From positions 744,001 through 808,000 of the forward strand of contig NC_018632.1 in assembly GCF_000172635.2 (NCBI RefSeq): a stretch of 64,000 bases of DNA. The letters run 5' to 3'. The stretch's first letter is position 1, and the number at the start of each line of letters is the position of its first letter. Positions 1-8,770 of the stretch are shown in pieces. The position numbers and the translations under genes are program-made. This DNA is from Alteromonas macleodii ATCC 27126 (GTDB taxonomy: Bacteria > Pseudomonadota > Gammaproteobacteria > Enterobacterales > Alteromonadaceae). The notes below the pieces were generated by a model. The model was not told the origin of the DNA. It saw only the letters and a list, made by a program, of their open reading frames with translations, and ran no database searches.

Positions 1-2019
1 AATATGGATGACGCAACGCTTCAGGCAGCCTTGGTTTTTCCATATTGCGAACAGCACGCCTTAAGTGAAGACGATATTTATGAAGAATTCGGCGGGGAAA
101 TACGCGATTTGATCGTTGGCGTGCGCCGAATGGATGCCATCAAGTCGCTACATGCGCGTAAAGTAAAAGGCTCTGGCTTTGCAGAAAAGTCGGACGAACA
201 GCACATAGACAGTATTCGTCGTATGCTGCTTGCGATGGTAGAAGACGTGCGTGCCGTTGTGATCAAAATGGCAGAACGCATTTGTGCATTGCAACAGGTT
301 AAAAAAGCCGACGAAGAAACCCGCGTTATGGTGGCCCGCGAATGCGCTAGCATCTATGCGCCATTGGCAAACCGTTTGGGCATTGGCCAGTTAAAGTGGG
401 AGCTTGAAGACCTTGCGTTTCGCTATCTACACCCCATCACCTACAAGCAAATAGCTCATCAGCTTGACGGCAAGCGCCGAGAGCGTGCCGAGTACATAGA
501 AACCATAGTAGGCGACTTGCAAGGCTTGCTTGATAGCGAAGAAATTCGCGCAGAGGTTTACGGCCGTCCTAAGCACATATTCAGCATTTGGAAAAAAATG
601 CAGAAAAAGCGCCTTACGTTTGAGCAGCTTTTTGATATTCGTGCGGTGCGTATTATTGCCGAGCGACTTCAAGACTGTTACGCGGCGCTTGGTACGGTTC
701 ACGCCAGCTATAAGCACCTACCGAACGAATTCGACGACTACATTGCAACCCCAAAACCTAACGGTTACCAGTCTATTCACACGGTTATCGTGGGGCCTGA
801 AGGGAAGTCGGTAGAGATTCAAATTCGCACGCAGAAAATGCATCAGGATGCAGAATTGGGTGTGGCTGCTCACTGGAAATATAAAGAGGGCAGTACGGGC
901 AAGCAGTCAGGCTATGACGAGCGTATAAACTGGCTTCGTCGCATATTAGCGTGGCAAGAGGAAGTGGCCGAATCTGGCGATTTAGTTGAAGAACTTCGCA
1001 GCCAGGTGTTTGACGATAGGGTGTATGTGTTCACACCCAAAGGCGATGTTATTGACCTTCCCCAAGGCGCTACACCGCTTGATTTTGCTTACTACATTCA
1101 CAGTAACGTGGGACATCGTTGTATTGGCGCAAAAGTGAATGGGCGAATAGTGCCTTTCACTTATTTACTGCAAAGTGGCGATCAGATAGAAGTGCTCACC
1201 GGAAAAGAGCCAAACCCAAGCCGCGACTGGATGCACCCAGGACTTGGCTATGTGCATTCATCACGGGCGCGTGCCACTATCCATTCCTTCTTTAAAAAGC
1301 AGGACAGAGATAAAAACCTTGCTGCCGGTAAAGAGCTGCTAGAACGCGAACTTCAGCGTGCCCACTTACCTGCCAAAGTACCCAATGAGGCATTTGAGAA
1401 GTTTAACTTACAAACCCTCGATGACTTGTACACTGCGGTAGGTGCCGGTGATGTGCGCGTTATGCAGGTGATTAATTTTATTCATCATTTGCAGGAGCCC
1501 CCAGCCCCAGAACCCGAAATTAGCCCTAAGGTTAAAACGCGCAAAACTGCTGCCGGATCAGGCAAAAAAGATGCAGTGGTAGTGCAGGGCGTGGGTCACT
1601 TAATGAGCCAGCTGGCGAACTGCTGTAAGCCGGTACCAGGCGAAGCAATTTTAGGCTATATCACACAAGGCCGTGGTGTAAGCGTTCATAAAGAAAGCTG
1701 CGACCAGCTGCAACACTTGTTGTCACAACACCCTGAGCGTCAAATAGAAGTGAATTGGTCACAAGAGCTTAAAGTGGGCTTTGAGACAGGCATAGATATA
1801 TTCTGTCACGATAGAACTGGCCTGTTGCGAGATATTACTACGGTATTGGCGAATGAAAACGTGCCGCTTTTAGGCGTGAACAGCCTAAGTGATAAAAATA
1901 GACAGACGGCGCTTATCACCATTTCGATAGAGGTGCACGATCTCGACACCGTATCAAAAGTGTTAACCCGATTGCGACAGCTTAAAGGCGTGACTGATGC
2001 AAAACGCAAACAAAGCTAA
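1..2019 (+). CDS. relA: GTP pyrophosphokinase RelA (5' end cut by window)
   Basis: Ribosome-associated (p)ppGpp synthetase of the stringent response, making pppGpp/ppGpp from ATP and GTP/GDP when uncharged tRNA enters the A site. The reading frame is open at base 1. The ATG at base 4 lies inside the region matching E. coli RelA about 80 residues in, so it is not the real start. Visible order: degenerate HD domain (first ~120 residues), synthetase domain with YGRPKHIFSIWKKMQKK (~187-203) and an EFDD motif (~243-246), TGS domain (~340-400), a CC-containing zinc-finger-like region with ANCCKPVPGEAILGY (~539-553), and a C-terminal ACT domain. The EFDD form is that of monofunctional RelA rather than the RxKD of SpoT-type enzymes. 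The stop overlaps mazG by 23 bp. Confidence 0.97.
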   Translation, partial: NMDDATLQAALVFPYCEQHALSEDDIYEEFGGEIRDLIVGVRRMDAIKSLHARKVKGSGFAEKSDEQHIDSIRRMLLAMVEDVRAVVIKMAERICALQQVKKADEETRVMVARECASIYAPLANRLGIGQLKWELEDLAFRYLHPITYKQIAHQLDGKRRERAEYIETIVGDLQGLLDSEEIRAEVYGRPKHIFSIWKKMQKKRLTFEQLFDIRAVRIIAERLQDCYAALGTVHASYKHLPNEFDDYIATPKPNGYQSIHTVIVGPEGKSVEIQIRTQKMHQDAELGVAAHWKYKEGSTGKQSGYDERINWLRRILAWQEEVAESGDLVEELRSQVFDDRVYVFTPKGDVIDLPQGATPLDFAYYIHSNVGHRCIGAKVNGRIVPFTYLLQSGDQIEVLTGKEPNPSRDWMHPGLGYVHSSRARATIHSFFKKQDRDKNLAAGKELLERELQRAHLPAKVPNEAFEKFNLQTLDDLYTAVGAGDVRVMQVINFIHHLQEPPAPEPEISPKVKTRKTAAGSGKKDAVVVQGVGHLMSQLANCCKPVPGEAILGYITQGRGVSVHKESCDQLQHLLSQHPERQIEVNWSQELKVGFETGIDIFCHDRTGLLRDITTVLANENVPLLGVNSLSDKNRQTALITISIEVHDLDTVSKVLTRLRQLKGVTDAKRKQS

Positions 2020-2947
2020 GCTTAGTGAAACGCAGCGGCTGCTTGACATTATGGCGCAGCTGCGCGACCCGCAATCTGGGTGCCCGTGGGATGTAAAACA
2101 AACCATGGAAAGCCTAACTCGCTACACCATAGAAGAAGCCTACGAAGTGGCTGATGCTATTGCCACTGGTGATATGCATGACATTAAAGATGAGTTGGGT
2201 GATTTGCTGTTTCAAGTGGTGTTCTACGCACAGATAGCCAGTGAATCTAGTGCATTTACTTTTGACGATGTGGCGCAAAGCATTAGTGATAAGCTCGTGC
2301 GTCGCCACCCTCATGTGTTTGCGAACGCGCTTGCATCTGAAGGTGCAGGCGATACAAATGAAAACGTCACGGTCGAACGTACCCAATTGAACGACAGTGC
2401 TTTAAACGCGCAGTGGGATGCTATCAAAGCCCAAGAAAAGCAGCTTAAAAAGCAGCGTTTAAAGCAAGGCAACGAAGCAATAGAAAACAGTATTCTAGAT
2501 AATGTGCCTAAAGGTATGCCAGCACTTATGTACGCGCAAAAGCTGCAGAAAGCCTGTGCAAAGGTAGGATTTGATTGGCCTGATGCCGCACCTGTCATAG
2601 AGAAAGTGCGTGAGGAAGTGGAAGAGATTCAGCAAGAGCTGGATTTCAAACAGCGAGCACAAGGGGCACTGAATACTGGTATTGCACCTCTAAACAGTGG
2701 CGTGCCCGACAACCAAAAAGCCATTGAAGAAGAAATTGGTGATGCACTTTTTGCCATGGTTAACTTGGCAAGACATTGCAAGGTAGATGCTGATACCGCA
2801 CTTAGAAACGCCAGTAACAAGTTTGCTAACCGTTTTAAAGGCGTAGAGCGCTTAGCGGCTGAACAGGGCGACAAGCTCGACGTATTGACGCTTGATGAAA
2901 TGGAAGCGCTGTGGCAGCAGGTCAAGCAGTCGTCTAACACTAAGTAG
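1997..2947 (+). CDS. mazG: Nucleoside triphosphate pyrophosphohydrolase MazG
   Basis: All-alpha NTP pyrophosphatase that hydrolyses (d)NTPs to NMP plus PPi; in E. coli it lies beside relA and is linked to control of ppGpp levels. Two MazG helical repeats are visible. The N-terminal one has EEAYEVADAI and ELGDLLFQVVF (about residues 46-76). The C-terminal one has EVEEIQQELD and EEIGDALFAMVNLARH (about 207-260). The acidic EExxE and ExxD metal ligands are present in both. At 316 aa it is longer than the ~263 aa E. coli protein; the extra residues form a Lys/Gln-rich insert between the repeats and a second insert in the C-terminal half. The ATG overlaps the end of relA by 23 bp, which suggests translational coupling. 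Confidence 0.95.
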   Translation: MQNANKAKLSETQRLLDIMAQLRDPQSGCPWDVKQTMESLTRYTIEEAYEVADAIATGDMHDIKDELGDLLFQVVFYAQIASESSAFTFDDVAQSISDKLVRRHPHVFANALASEGAGDTNENVTVERTQLNDSALNAQWDAIKAQEKQLKKQRLKQGNEAIENSILDNVPKGMPALMYAQKLQKACAKVGFDWPDAAPVIEKVREEVEEIQQELDFKQRAQGALNTGIAPLNSGVPDNQKAIEEEIGDALFAMVNLARHCKVDADTALRNASNKFANRFKGVERLAAEQGDKLDVLTLDEMEALWQQVKQSSNTK

Positions 2948-3039
2948 TTGTACGGCGCAGCATACTAAAAGCGCCGCTTAGACTAATAACGTGAATGCCG
3001 CGTTAGTGCAGAGGTATGTGAGTCTTCAGTTAGAACGAA

Positions 3040-4248
3040 TTACAAATACCGCTGCAGCCAAAAGACAAAATAGACTAGTGCCAGAAGTAAGATGGGCAGC
3101 GTTCGCTTTTGTGTTTTGGTTAGAGCAGAGGATTTCGTACGCTTCCAAGTCATCATCACCCCCGTTGCAGAAAGCGTTGTTAAACCAACACCAAATACAA
3201 ACCAAATTAACTTAGTCAAAAGCCCACCGAAGTATCCAAAGTGCAGTGGGTCTGCGTATTCATTGAGGTAGTTAGTCCAGGCCATACTTTTGGGCTCTTG
3301 TACGCCAACAATACGCTGATTGGTTATATCAATATCTACTTTATGCGCGCGCTCACGTAGTAAAGGGTTATTGCCTATACCTGTGAATCGCAGTGCTGCT
3401 GTGTCTGAGGTAGGAAATAGTACACCGGTGATCTGCCAGTCCTCAATGGCTTGCGATGCCTTCTGAAACGCACTGGAAAACTGCGTGGTTGATACTGGGT
3501 TAACTTGCTCATAATTTGAAATGACGGTGGCCTTTGGTGGGCGAGGTTCAAATCGATTGCCTGCAACTGCGGCACCGAATTCAAATAAATACCACCAACT
3601 GGTTATAACAATGATAATGAAAAACCAGAGGCTCCACAGCCCAAGCAGTTTATGAAGGTCGCTCAGTAGTATTCTTGGGCCTTGGTTTAGGCGGAGACGG
3701 GTGATGGCGGTTTTCCAGTTTCGGGTTGTTTTTAGGCCCGTATACAGCGAGATAGCAAGAATGAATGCGAAAAAGGTAACCGTTGGTAAGCCAAGATAAT
3801 TAGGCATAAACAGATAGCGGTGAAAGTCTCGAAAGAACCGCTGAATCGTTAAAATAGGAATATCACCTGTCACTTCATAGGTGTACTGATCCACGTGGAT
3901 AAAGCGGTCATGACCATCGGGGAATTCTGCTCTGACACGGTAAGTGAAATTATCATGTCCCATGGTCGAGATGGATTTCATCTTTGCTTGTTCTGCATAG
4001 TTAAGCGTAGCCTCATAGATACTGTTCCACTTAACAATTTCATCATCGACGCTGTCTAGGCTGCTAGGAGGCGTATTAAACGTGCGCATTTCCTCAAACA
4101 CAAGCCAATCAATTTCATTGGATACCGTAGCAATAGTGCCCGTTGCAACAATAATAAAAAGCACAAGTGAGAGCTGAAAACCTACCCACGCGTGCAAGTT
4201 GTATAACTTCTTTAGGTACTTTCTTTGCGCGGTTTTATCGTTTGTCAT
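3040..4248 (-). CDS. PepSY-associated transmembrane protein
   Basis: Inner-membrane protein of the PepSY_TM family, often found beside TonB-dependent siderophore receptors and suspected to reduce ferric-siderophore in the periplasm; that role is family-level inference. It has a first membrane segment right after KKLYNLHAWVGFQLSLVL, a periplasmic PepSY-like stretch, further hydrophobic helices (around GLPTVTFFAFILAISLYTG and LLGLWSLWFFIIIVITSWW), a second periplasmic domain and a last helix at the C-terminus. His residues beside the helices could bind haem, as proposed for this family. Start: ATG at 4248 (402 aa) is preferred. An in-frame ATG at 4284 adds 12 residues but lies inside an inverted repeat; neither has a good Shine-Dalgarno. 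It sits 185 bp downstream of the receptor gene on the same strand. Confidence 0.85.
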   Translation of the reverse strand: MTNDKTAQRKYLKKLYNLHAWVGFQLSLVLFIIVATGTIATVSNEIDWLVFEEMRTFNTPPSSLDSVDDEIVKWNSIYEATLNYAEQAKMKSISTMGHDNFTYRVRAEFPDGHDRFIHVDQYTYEVTGDIPILTIQRFFRDFHRYLFMPNYLGLPTVTFFAFILAISLYTGLKTTRNWKTAITRLRLNQGPRILLSDLHKLLGLWSLWFFIIIVITSWWYLFEFGAAVAGNRFEPRPPKATVISNYEQVNPVSTTQFSSAFQKASQAIEDWQITGVLFPTSDTAALRFTGIGNNPLLRERAHKVDIDITNQRIVGVQEPKSMAWTNYLNEYADPLHFGYFGGLLTKLIWFVFGVGLTTLSATGVMMTWKRTKSSALTKTQKRTLPILLLALVYFVFWLQRYL

Positions 4249-4276
4249 GAAATACTTGTGTAAGGTAAAAGACAAT

Positions 4277-4293
4277 CCCTGCATGGTGCAGGG
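4277..4293 (-). promoter_or_regulatory. Perfect inverted repeat in leader of the PepSY gene
   Basis: The sequence CCCTGCA TGG TGCAGGG has 7-bp arms and a 3-nt centre. It overlaps the upstream alternative ATG (4284) and lies about 29-45 nt before the preferred start at 4248. On the minus strand it is followed by a T-containing stretch (ATTGTCTTTTACC), so it could be a weak terminator or attenuator between the receptor and PepSY genes, or an RNA hairpin. Seen directly; function is unknown. Confidence 0.4.
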
Positions 4294-4433
4294 AACATAG
4301 TAAAAAGCATGGCGTATAATTGAAAGAAAGAAGGGCTAAGCGCAAGAATTTAACTTAAAAGCGCTACTTATAAACAGAACTCTAAGCAGAATTCATGCGC
4401 ATAGCCAATCCCGAATTTTAAAAAACGCAGTGT

Positions 4434-6590
4434 TTACCACTTGTAGGTGAATTCTACAAAACCGTTCCTTGGGTTTCCGGGGAAGTGACCTGTGCGCTCA
4501 ATAAAGCCTGATTCGGCATACTCTTTATCAAATAGGTTATCTATTCTAAATAGTACGCTGTAGTTGTCTACTTCCCAAGTTATCGACGCATCTGCAATGA
4601 AATATGACTTCACGTTCTGACCAGACAGGCTCAGTTGGTCGTCAACATAGTTTCCACCAAAGGCAAAGGCAAGATCCCACTCAGGTATTTGGTAACGCGT
4701 CCAGAAACCAAATTGATTCTGAGGCGCATTAGCGAAGCGGTCGCCGACACTATTGCTAATACCGCCACCGCCATTATCTGCAGTGATTCTTGCGTCGTTG
4801 TAGCCGTAAGCTACGCTCAAGATCCAATTTGGCGTTATGTCAGTGATAACCTCAACTTCGAATCCGTCACTGGTCACCTCACCCACGGGCGCGACATTAT
4901 CAATGCCATCGCCTTCAGGGTCTTCGCCAGTAGACTGAAGGAGGTTTTGCCTAGTGATTTGATACACGGCCAATCGCAGTAAGGTGGTTTCATCGAACAG
5001 CTCTGCATTCACACCACCTTCAATAATATCTCCGGTCGTTGGTTCAAACGGTCCACCCGCCTGAACTTGCTGATTACTTACCGACTGTGGTTCGTATGAA
5101 TCTGCCCATTGACCATAAAGTGAAATATTAGCGCTAATTTTATAAATACCACCAACCCTGAAGCTTACGTTTGAATCGTCGAAAATGGCACTAGACGTTT
5201 CATCTTCAAACTGGTCGTAGCGCAAACCAGCAACAAAGGTAAACTGCTCCCAAGCGAGTTCATTCAGTACGTAGGCACCGTTTCGCGTTTGCTCGGTTGT
5301 GCTCAATGGTCTGAATTGTACATTGTAGTTTTCAGACTGCGTTATACCGTAGTTAGGGTTAGTAAGCGTTAGTGGAATGATATCTGATTCAAGTGAAGTC
5401 CCGCTTAGATAACGAAGAACGAAATCCTGCTGAAAAGCCGCAGCACCTAAAAGCGCGTCCTCTTTTCCTTTATAAAGGTCAATGCCGAACGCCGTTCTAT
5501 GGTCTGCACCCAACCACTCACCTGAATATACAAAGTTGGCGCCAAAGCTAAGTTGCTCTTGTTCGCGTAACTGATCTCTAAATTCACGGCCGACAAGGTC
5601 TATGTTCCCATCTCCATCGCTATCAATAAGAGCACGTGGCTCATGGTAGTTCTGCTCTTGTTCATTATCTATGTAGCGCAAACGTGTATTGTAGCTTACT
5701 GCATCGTTAAGCTGTCCTTCTAGAGAGAGCTGAACAGAGTCAGAGCGCAAATTTAGGAAGTCACTGGCTTCATTATGATTCCAGTCTGGATTTGTGAGAA
5801 AGTTACCGCTGTCGTCGACGGGCACTCCGCGCAGTCGATTAGCGCCCAAATCCTGTGAGTAATGAGTGTACTGAAGCGTTAGTAGGTGGCCTTGAAGGTC
5901 GTATGTATAGCCAGAATCGAAGATAAATACTTCACTGTCGCTGTTGTCTCGATAAGTATCTTGCTGCTCATAAAAAACACCTGCACGGGCGTTTTGGTCG
6001 TCATTAATTGCCCCATTTATTTCTGCTGAGCCTCCAAAGCGAGCATGCGAACCAGCAATTATTCTAGCGTTGGCGTCGAATTCTGACGTAGGTTTTTTTG
6101 TGACGTAGTTGAACAAGCCACCTGGCGCCCCCGGCCCATAGAGCATTCCGGCAGGGCCCTTTAAAAAGTCTACGCGCTCGATATTAAATAGTTGAGGTAC
6201 GTTAAAACCTACATAAGGGTCTCCGCGTAAGCCATCGAAGAAGATTTCCTCTTGTCTGAAACCCCTGGCGGTTACACCGGCATAGCTAAATTGGCTAACA
6301 CCAGCAATGTTACGATAAATATCTTTTGCATTGCGCGCACCCTGATCGCGTATCAAGCTTTCGTTGATTGTAGTGATTTGTTGGGTCGAATTAAGTGGGT
6401 CAACACTTAACTTACCTGTAGATGAGTTACCATTGCGATATAGATTGATCGCTCTACTAGTCACTACCACACGCTCTACTTGGTCGGATTTCGCGGGTGA
6501 TATTTCACGTGTATCCGAAGAGGTTTCAATGTCTTGTGATAAAGCAGGGGAGGTCAACGAAGCAGCTATTAACGCGGCTAAATATTTCAT
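4434..6590 (-). CDS. TonB-dependent siderophore receptor
   Basis: Outer-membrane 22-strand beta-barrel with N-terminal plug, importing a ferric siderophore with energy from TonB/ExbBD. The ATG at 6590 is chosen because it begins a typical signal peptide (MKYLAALIAASLTSPALSQ); upstream in-frame extension uses only a TTG. Next comes an acidic/Ser-rich stretch and ERVVVTSRAINLY, probably the TonB box region. The plug has ARGFRQEEIFFDGLRGD and NIERVDFLKGPAGMLYG followed by GGLFNYVTKKP, characteristic of the FhuE/FoxA/ferrichrome-type siderophore receptor family. The protein ends in an aromatic residue (FTYKW), as expected for Bam-assembled barrels. Length 718 aa is typical. A Fur-like box lies upstream and a PepSY membrane protein downstream. 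The ligand cannot be named. Confidence 0.92.
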   Translation of the reverse strand: MKYLAALIAASLTSPALSQDIETSSDTREISPAKSDQVERVVVTSRAINLYRNGNSSTGKLSVDPLNSTQQITTINESLIRDQGARNAKDIYRNIAGVSQFSYAGVTARGFRQEEIFFDGLRGDPYVGFNVPQLFNIERVDFLKGPAGMLYGPGAPGGLFNYVTKKPTSEFDANARIIAGSHARFGGSAEINGAINDDQNARAGVFYEQQDTYRDNSDSEVFIFDSGYTYDLQGHLLTLQYTHYSQDLGANRLRGVPVDDSGNFLTNPDWNHNEASDFLNLRSDSVQLSLEGQLNDAVSYNTRLRYIDNEQEQNYHEPRALIDSDGDGNIDLVGREFRDQLREQEQLSFGANFVYSGEWLGADHRTAFGIDLYKGKEDALLGAAAFQQDFVLRYLSGTSLESDIIPLTLTNPNYGITQSENYNVQFRPLSTTEQTRNGAYVLNELAWEQFTFVAGLRYDQFEDETSSAIFDDSNVSFRVGGIYKISANISLYGQWADSYEPQSVSNQQVQAGGPFEPTTGDIIEGGVNAELFDETTLLRLAVYQITRQNLLQSTGEDPEGDGIDNVAPVGEVTSDGFEVEVITDITPNWILSVAYGYNDARITADNGGGGISNSVGDRFANAPQNQFGFWTRYQIPEWDLAFAFGGNYVDDQLSLSGQNVKSYFIADASITWEVDNYSVLFRIDNLFDKEYAESGFIERTGHFPGNPRNGFVEFTYKW

Positions 6591-6656
6591 TGCAAAAAAA
6601 TCCAAGTGTTGTGTGATAAAAGGAGCGTGATGAAAAGCCAATACTTTAGTATAAAT

Positions 6657-6675
6657 GATAACAGTTTTTATTATC
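6657..6675 (-). promoter_or_regulatory. Putative Fur box upstream of the siderophore receptor
   Basis: GATAACAGTTTTTATTATC matches 13 of 19 positions of the E. coli Fur consensus, with both outer GATAA/TTATC half-sites perfect. It lies 67-85 bp before the receptor ATG at 6590, in the region expected for its promoter. Surrounding DNA is AT-rich with further GATAA-like stretches. Iron repression is inferred from this match and the gene's role. Confidence 0.55.
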
Positions 6676-6975
6676 GTTTATCTATAGTTGTATGCCATTT
6701 GTCGTGTTGTAATCAATATCAGTAAGCGAGAGTTATGGTGTGCAGCAACGTAGATGGATAGGTGTCAATTCGCATCAAAGTAAATTAGACCAATGTAGAT
6801 GGAAACTTCATTATTTTGGCGTATGGTTATAGAGTAGGTTTGATTTACGACAAAGCAATGTAGATCCACTTTATCTAATATCTGAGTATAAATTTGGCAT
6901 ATTGGAAGGGTGTGTCGCTGGTGTTAAGTCATGACACTTACCAAGGAATTGGACTGGATTGGGCGTTACTATTTC
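6676..6975. repeat. Intergenic region with three CAAYGTAGATSSA direct repeats
   Basis: About 300 bp without a gene between the divergent siderophore receptor and the DUF454 gene. It holds three copies of a 13-bp motif on the plus strand: CAACGTAGATGGA (6746-6758), CAATGTAGATGGA (6791-6803) and CAATGTAGATCCA (6856-6868), spaced 45 and 65 bp. The copies share 10 of 13 bases. They could be operator half-sites or decayed repeats. No RNA gene is recognised here. Confidence 0.5.
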
Positions 6976-7344
6976 ATGAAAAAAGTACTGTATTTATCAC
7001 TTGGGTTGTTTTTTACCCTTCTAGGTATTATTGGCGCATTCTTGCCGGTAATGCCAACAACTGTTTTTTTGATAGGTGCGCTTTTTTGTTTTACTCAATC
7101 TTCACCGCGCCTTGAAAACTGGTTACTTCAACACCCTAAATATGGCCCCAGTCTTGTTGCGTGGCGAAAACATGGTGCAATTTCGAAAAAAGTGAAATGC
7201 ATAGCGTGCTGCAGTATGTTGGTGAGCTTTATTCTGGTTTGCCTGTTCGCATCAATGCCTATTCCAGCGTACATAGGCATAGGTCTATTCATGGGAATAG
7301 GCGCGTACTTTGTTGTTACGCGCCCCAACGTCCCTGCTGTTTAG
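6976..7344 (+). CDS. DUF454 (YbaN-like) inner-membrane protein
   Basis: Small membrane protein resembling E. coli YbaN; molecular function unknown. ATG at 6976 (122 aa) aligns with the YbaN start. An earlier in-frame ATG at 6931 would add 15 polar residues and is less likely. Family hallmarks: a first hydrophobic helix, LGIIGAFLPVMPTTVFLIGA, then FCFTQSSPRLENWLLQHPKYG and a WRKHGAISKKVK basic loop, followed by two closely spaced hydrophobic segments. No convincing Shine-Dalgarno is seen. It converges with the HMG-CoA reductase gene, the stops being only 5 bp apart. Confident on family, no statement possible on role. Confidence 0.85.
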   Translation: MKKVLYLSLGLFFTLLGIIGAFLPVMPTTVFLIGALFCFTQSSPRLENWLLQHPKYGPSLVAWRKHGAISKKVKCIACCSMLVSFILVCLFASMPIPAYIGIGLFMGIGAYFVVTRPNVPAV

Positions 7345-7349
7345 CGCCT

Positions 7350-8516
7350 TTAACGGTTCCTACCTAGTCGCTCGTGACTGCTTACCCATTCATCCGCTAC
7401 AACAGCAGAACCCAGAGACAGATCGCCACATAGCACCGTCGCGGCAACAATTTCTGCAAACTTGTTAACGCTACCTCTTTCTGTGCACCCAAGTACGCTT
7501 AAACATTCATTTTGTGTAGCCAGACCCGTTCCACCTCCATAGGTAGCAACGATGAGCGATGGAATAGTAACAGAGAAGTAATAGTCACCATTTGGCATAA
7601 TTTCAGCGTAGGTAAACCCCGCCGACGACTCAGCCACATTAGCGACATCTTGCCCGCAAGCGATGAACATGGCGGTAATGCCGTTAGCGAAATGCGCACC
7701 ATTGTTAACGCTGCCTGCCATCAATGCGCCCATATTTGAATATTGGCGCTGTTTAAACAAAGCCTCTGGCGGGCAATGCATAATCTCCGTCATAAGTTGT
7801 TTTGGCAAGGTGATTTCTGCTACAACGCGCTTTCCGCGGGTATGCAGCGAGTTTAAGTGCGAGTGCTTTTTATCGGTATCAAGGTTTGCAGCCAGCACAA
7901 AGTGTTCAATAGGGCCCGAGTAGTTTGCCTGTATCCACTCGCAGCCTGCTTTGGTAGCTTTGCTTACCATGTTTTGCCCAGCTGCATCACCGCAGGTGAA
8001 GTTGAACCTAAGCCAACGAAGCTTGGAGGCAGCATATTGTTCAATATCCCTCAGCTTGCCCACGCTGGTGGTACTATCACAGGCTTGTTTAATGGCTTCA
8101 AAGTTTTGCTCAACCCATTTGCCAAATTCGAGGGCTTCTCTTGCGTTAGAAAACGCGAACATAGGCGCTCGCTGCATAGCATCGTCAATAACGGTGGTCG
8201 TTATACCGCCTGCTTCTCTTGTTAGACGCATGCCTCTGCTGTAGCTGGCTGTTAGTGTACCCTCTGTTGTGGCCATTGGAACGTAGAACTCGCCTTTGGC
8301 GTGCTCTCCGTTCACTAGCATCGGGCCTGCAAAGCCGATAGGAACCTGTGCAACGCCTGCGAAGTTTTCTATATTTCCCGACAAGGTTTCGGGCGGAATA
8401 GAATAGTGTCCTAAGTGGTTTAGCTGAGTGCCGGTCTCGCGCGCAATAAATTCGCGGCGTGTTCGGCTCATGTCATCGGTATAGTCGTTGTCTGAGGAAC
8501 GTGGGATTTTAGGCAT
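7350..8516 (-). CDS. Hydroxymethylglutaryl-CoA reductase, class I type
   Basis: Reduces HMG-CoA to mevalonate with two NAD(P)H, the committed step of the mevalonate pathway; the reverse direction would be degradative. Motifs in order: ENFAGVAQVPIGFAGP substrate-binding segment, ATTEGTLTAS with the catalytic Glu, CGDAAGQNMVSKAT, LDTDKK with the catalytic Lys, NMGALMAGSVNNGAHFAN, GQDVANVAESS with the catalytic Asp, GGGTGLATQ, and a C-terminal SSHERLG carrying the catalytic His. TDKK and the late His argue for class I. Start at 8516 (388 aa) is supported by AAGGAG 7-8 nt upstream; the ATG 24 bp further upstream (8540) has no Shine-Dalgarno. No other mevalonate-pathway gene lies nearby, so the pathway context is open. 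Confidence 0.92.
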   Translation of the reverse strand: MPKIPRSSDNDYTDDMSRTRREFIARETGTQLNHLGHYSIPPETLSGNIENFAGVAQVPIGFAGPMLVNGEHAKGEFYVPMATTEGTLTASYSRGMRLTREAGGITTTVIDDAMQRAPMFAFSNAREALEFGKWVEQNFEAIKQACDSTTSVGKLRDIEQYAASKLRWLRFNFTCGDAAGQNMVSKATKAGCEWIQANYSGPIEHFVLAANLDTDKKHSHLNSLHTRGKRVVAEITLPKQLMTEIMHCPPEALFKQRQYSNMGALMAGSVNNGAHFANGITAMFIACGQDVANVAESSAGFTYAEIMPNGDYYFSVTIPSLIVATYGGGTGLATQNECLSVLGCTERGSVNKFAEIVAATVLCGDLSLGSAVVADEWVSSHERLGRNR

Positions 8517-8770
8517 TGGGCCACTCCTTTTTTCTTTCATAATAGGAGTGCTGATACCGAATGAGAACTGTTTACAATTTATACATGGGGATAAACGTAG
8601 CCTATAAGAAGGACTTCAGAATTAAAAAGGGTATACGCCAGTAAGAGAATGCCAGTGAATATAAAGGAGTATGCTTTGAATGCATGATTTCACAAGGCAA
8701 AATTGTGTGAGCTTAATGGCAGACTATGATGTAATGCGCGTCCTACATACAATGGATTTTATGGACGGTC

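Noticed and set aside
4..6. ATG at base 4 as the start of relA
   Set aside because: The frame is open before it and the residues around it match an internal part of RelA; about 80 N-terminal residues must lie outside the window.
7857..8244. Overlapping plus-strand frames of about 100 codons
   Set aside because: They are antisense to the HMG-CoA reductase, which has all family motifs.
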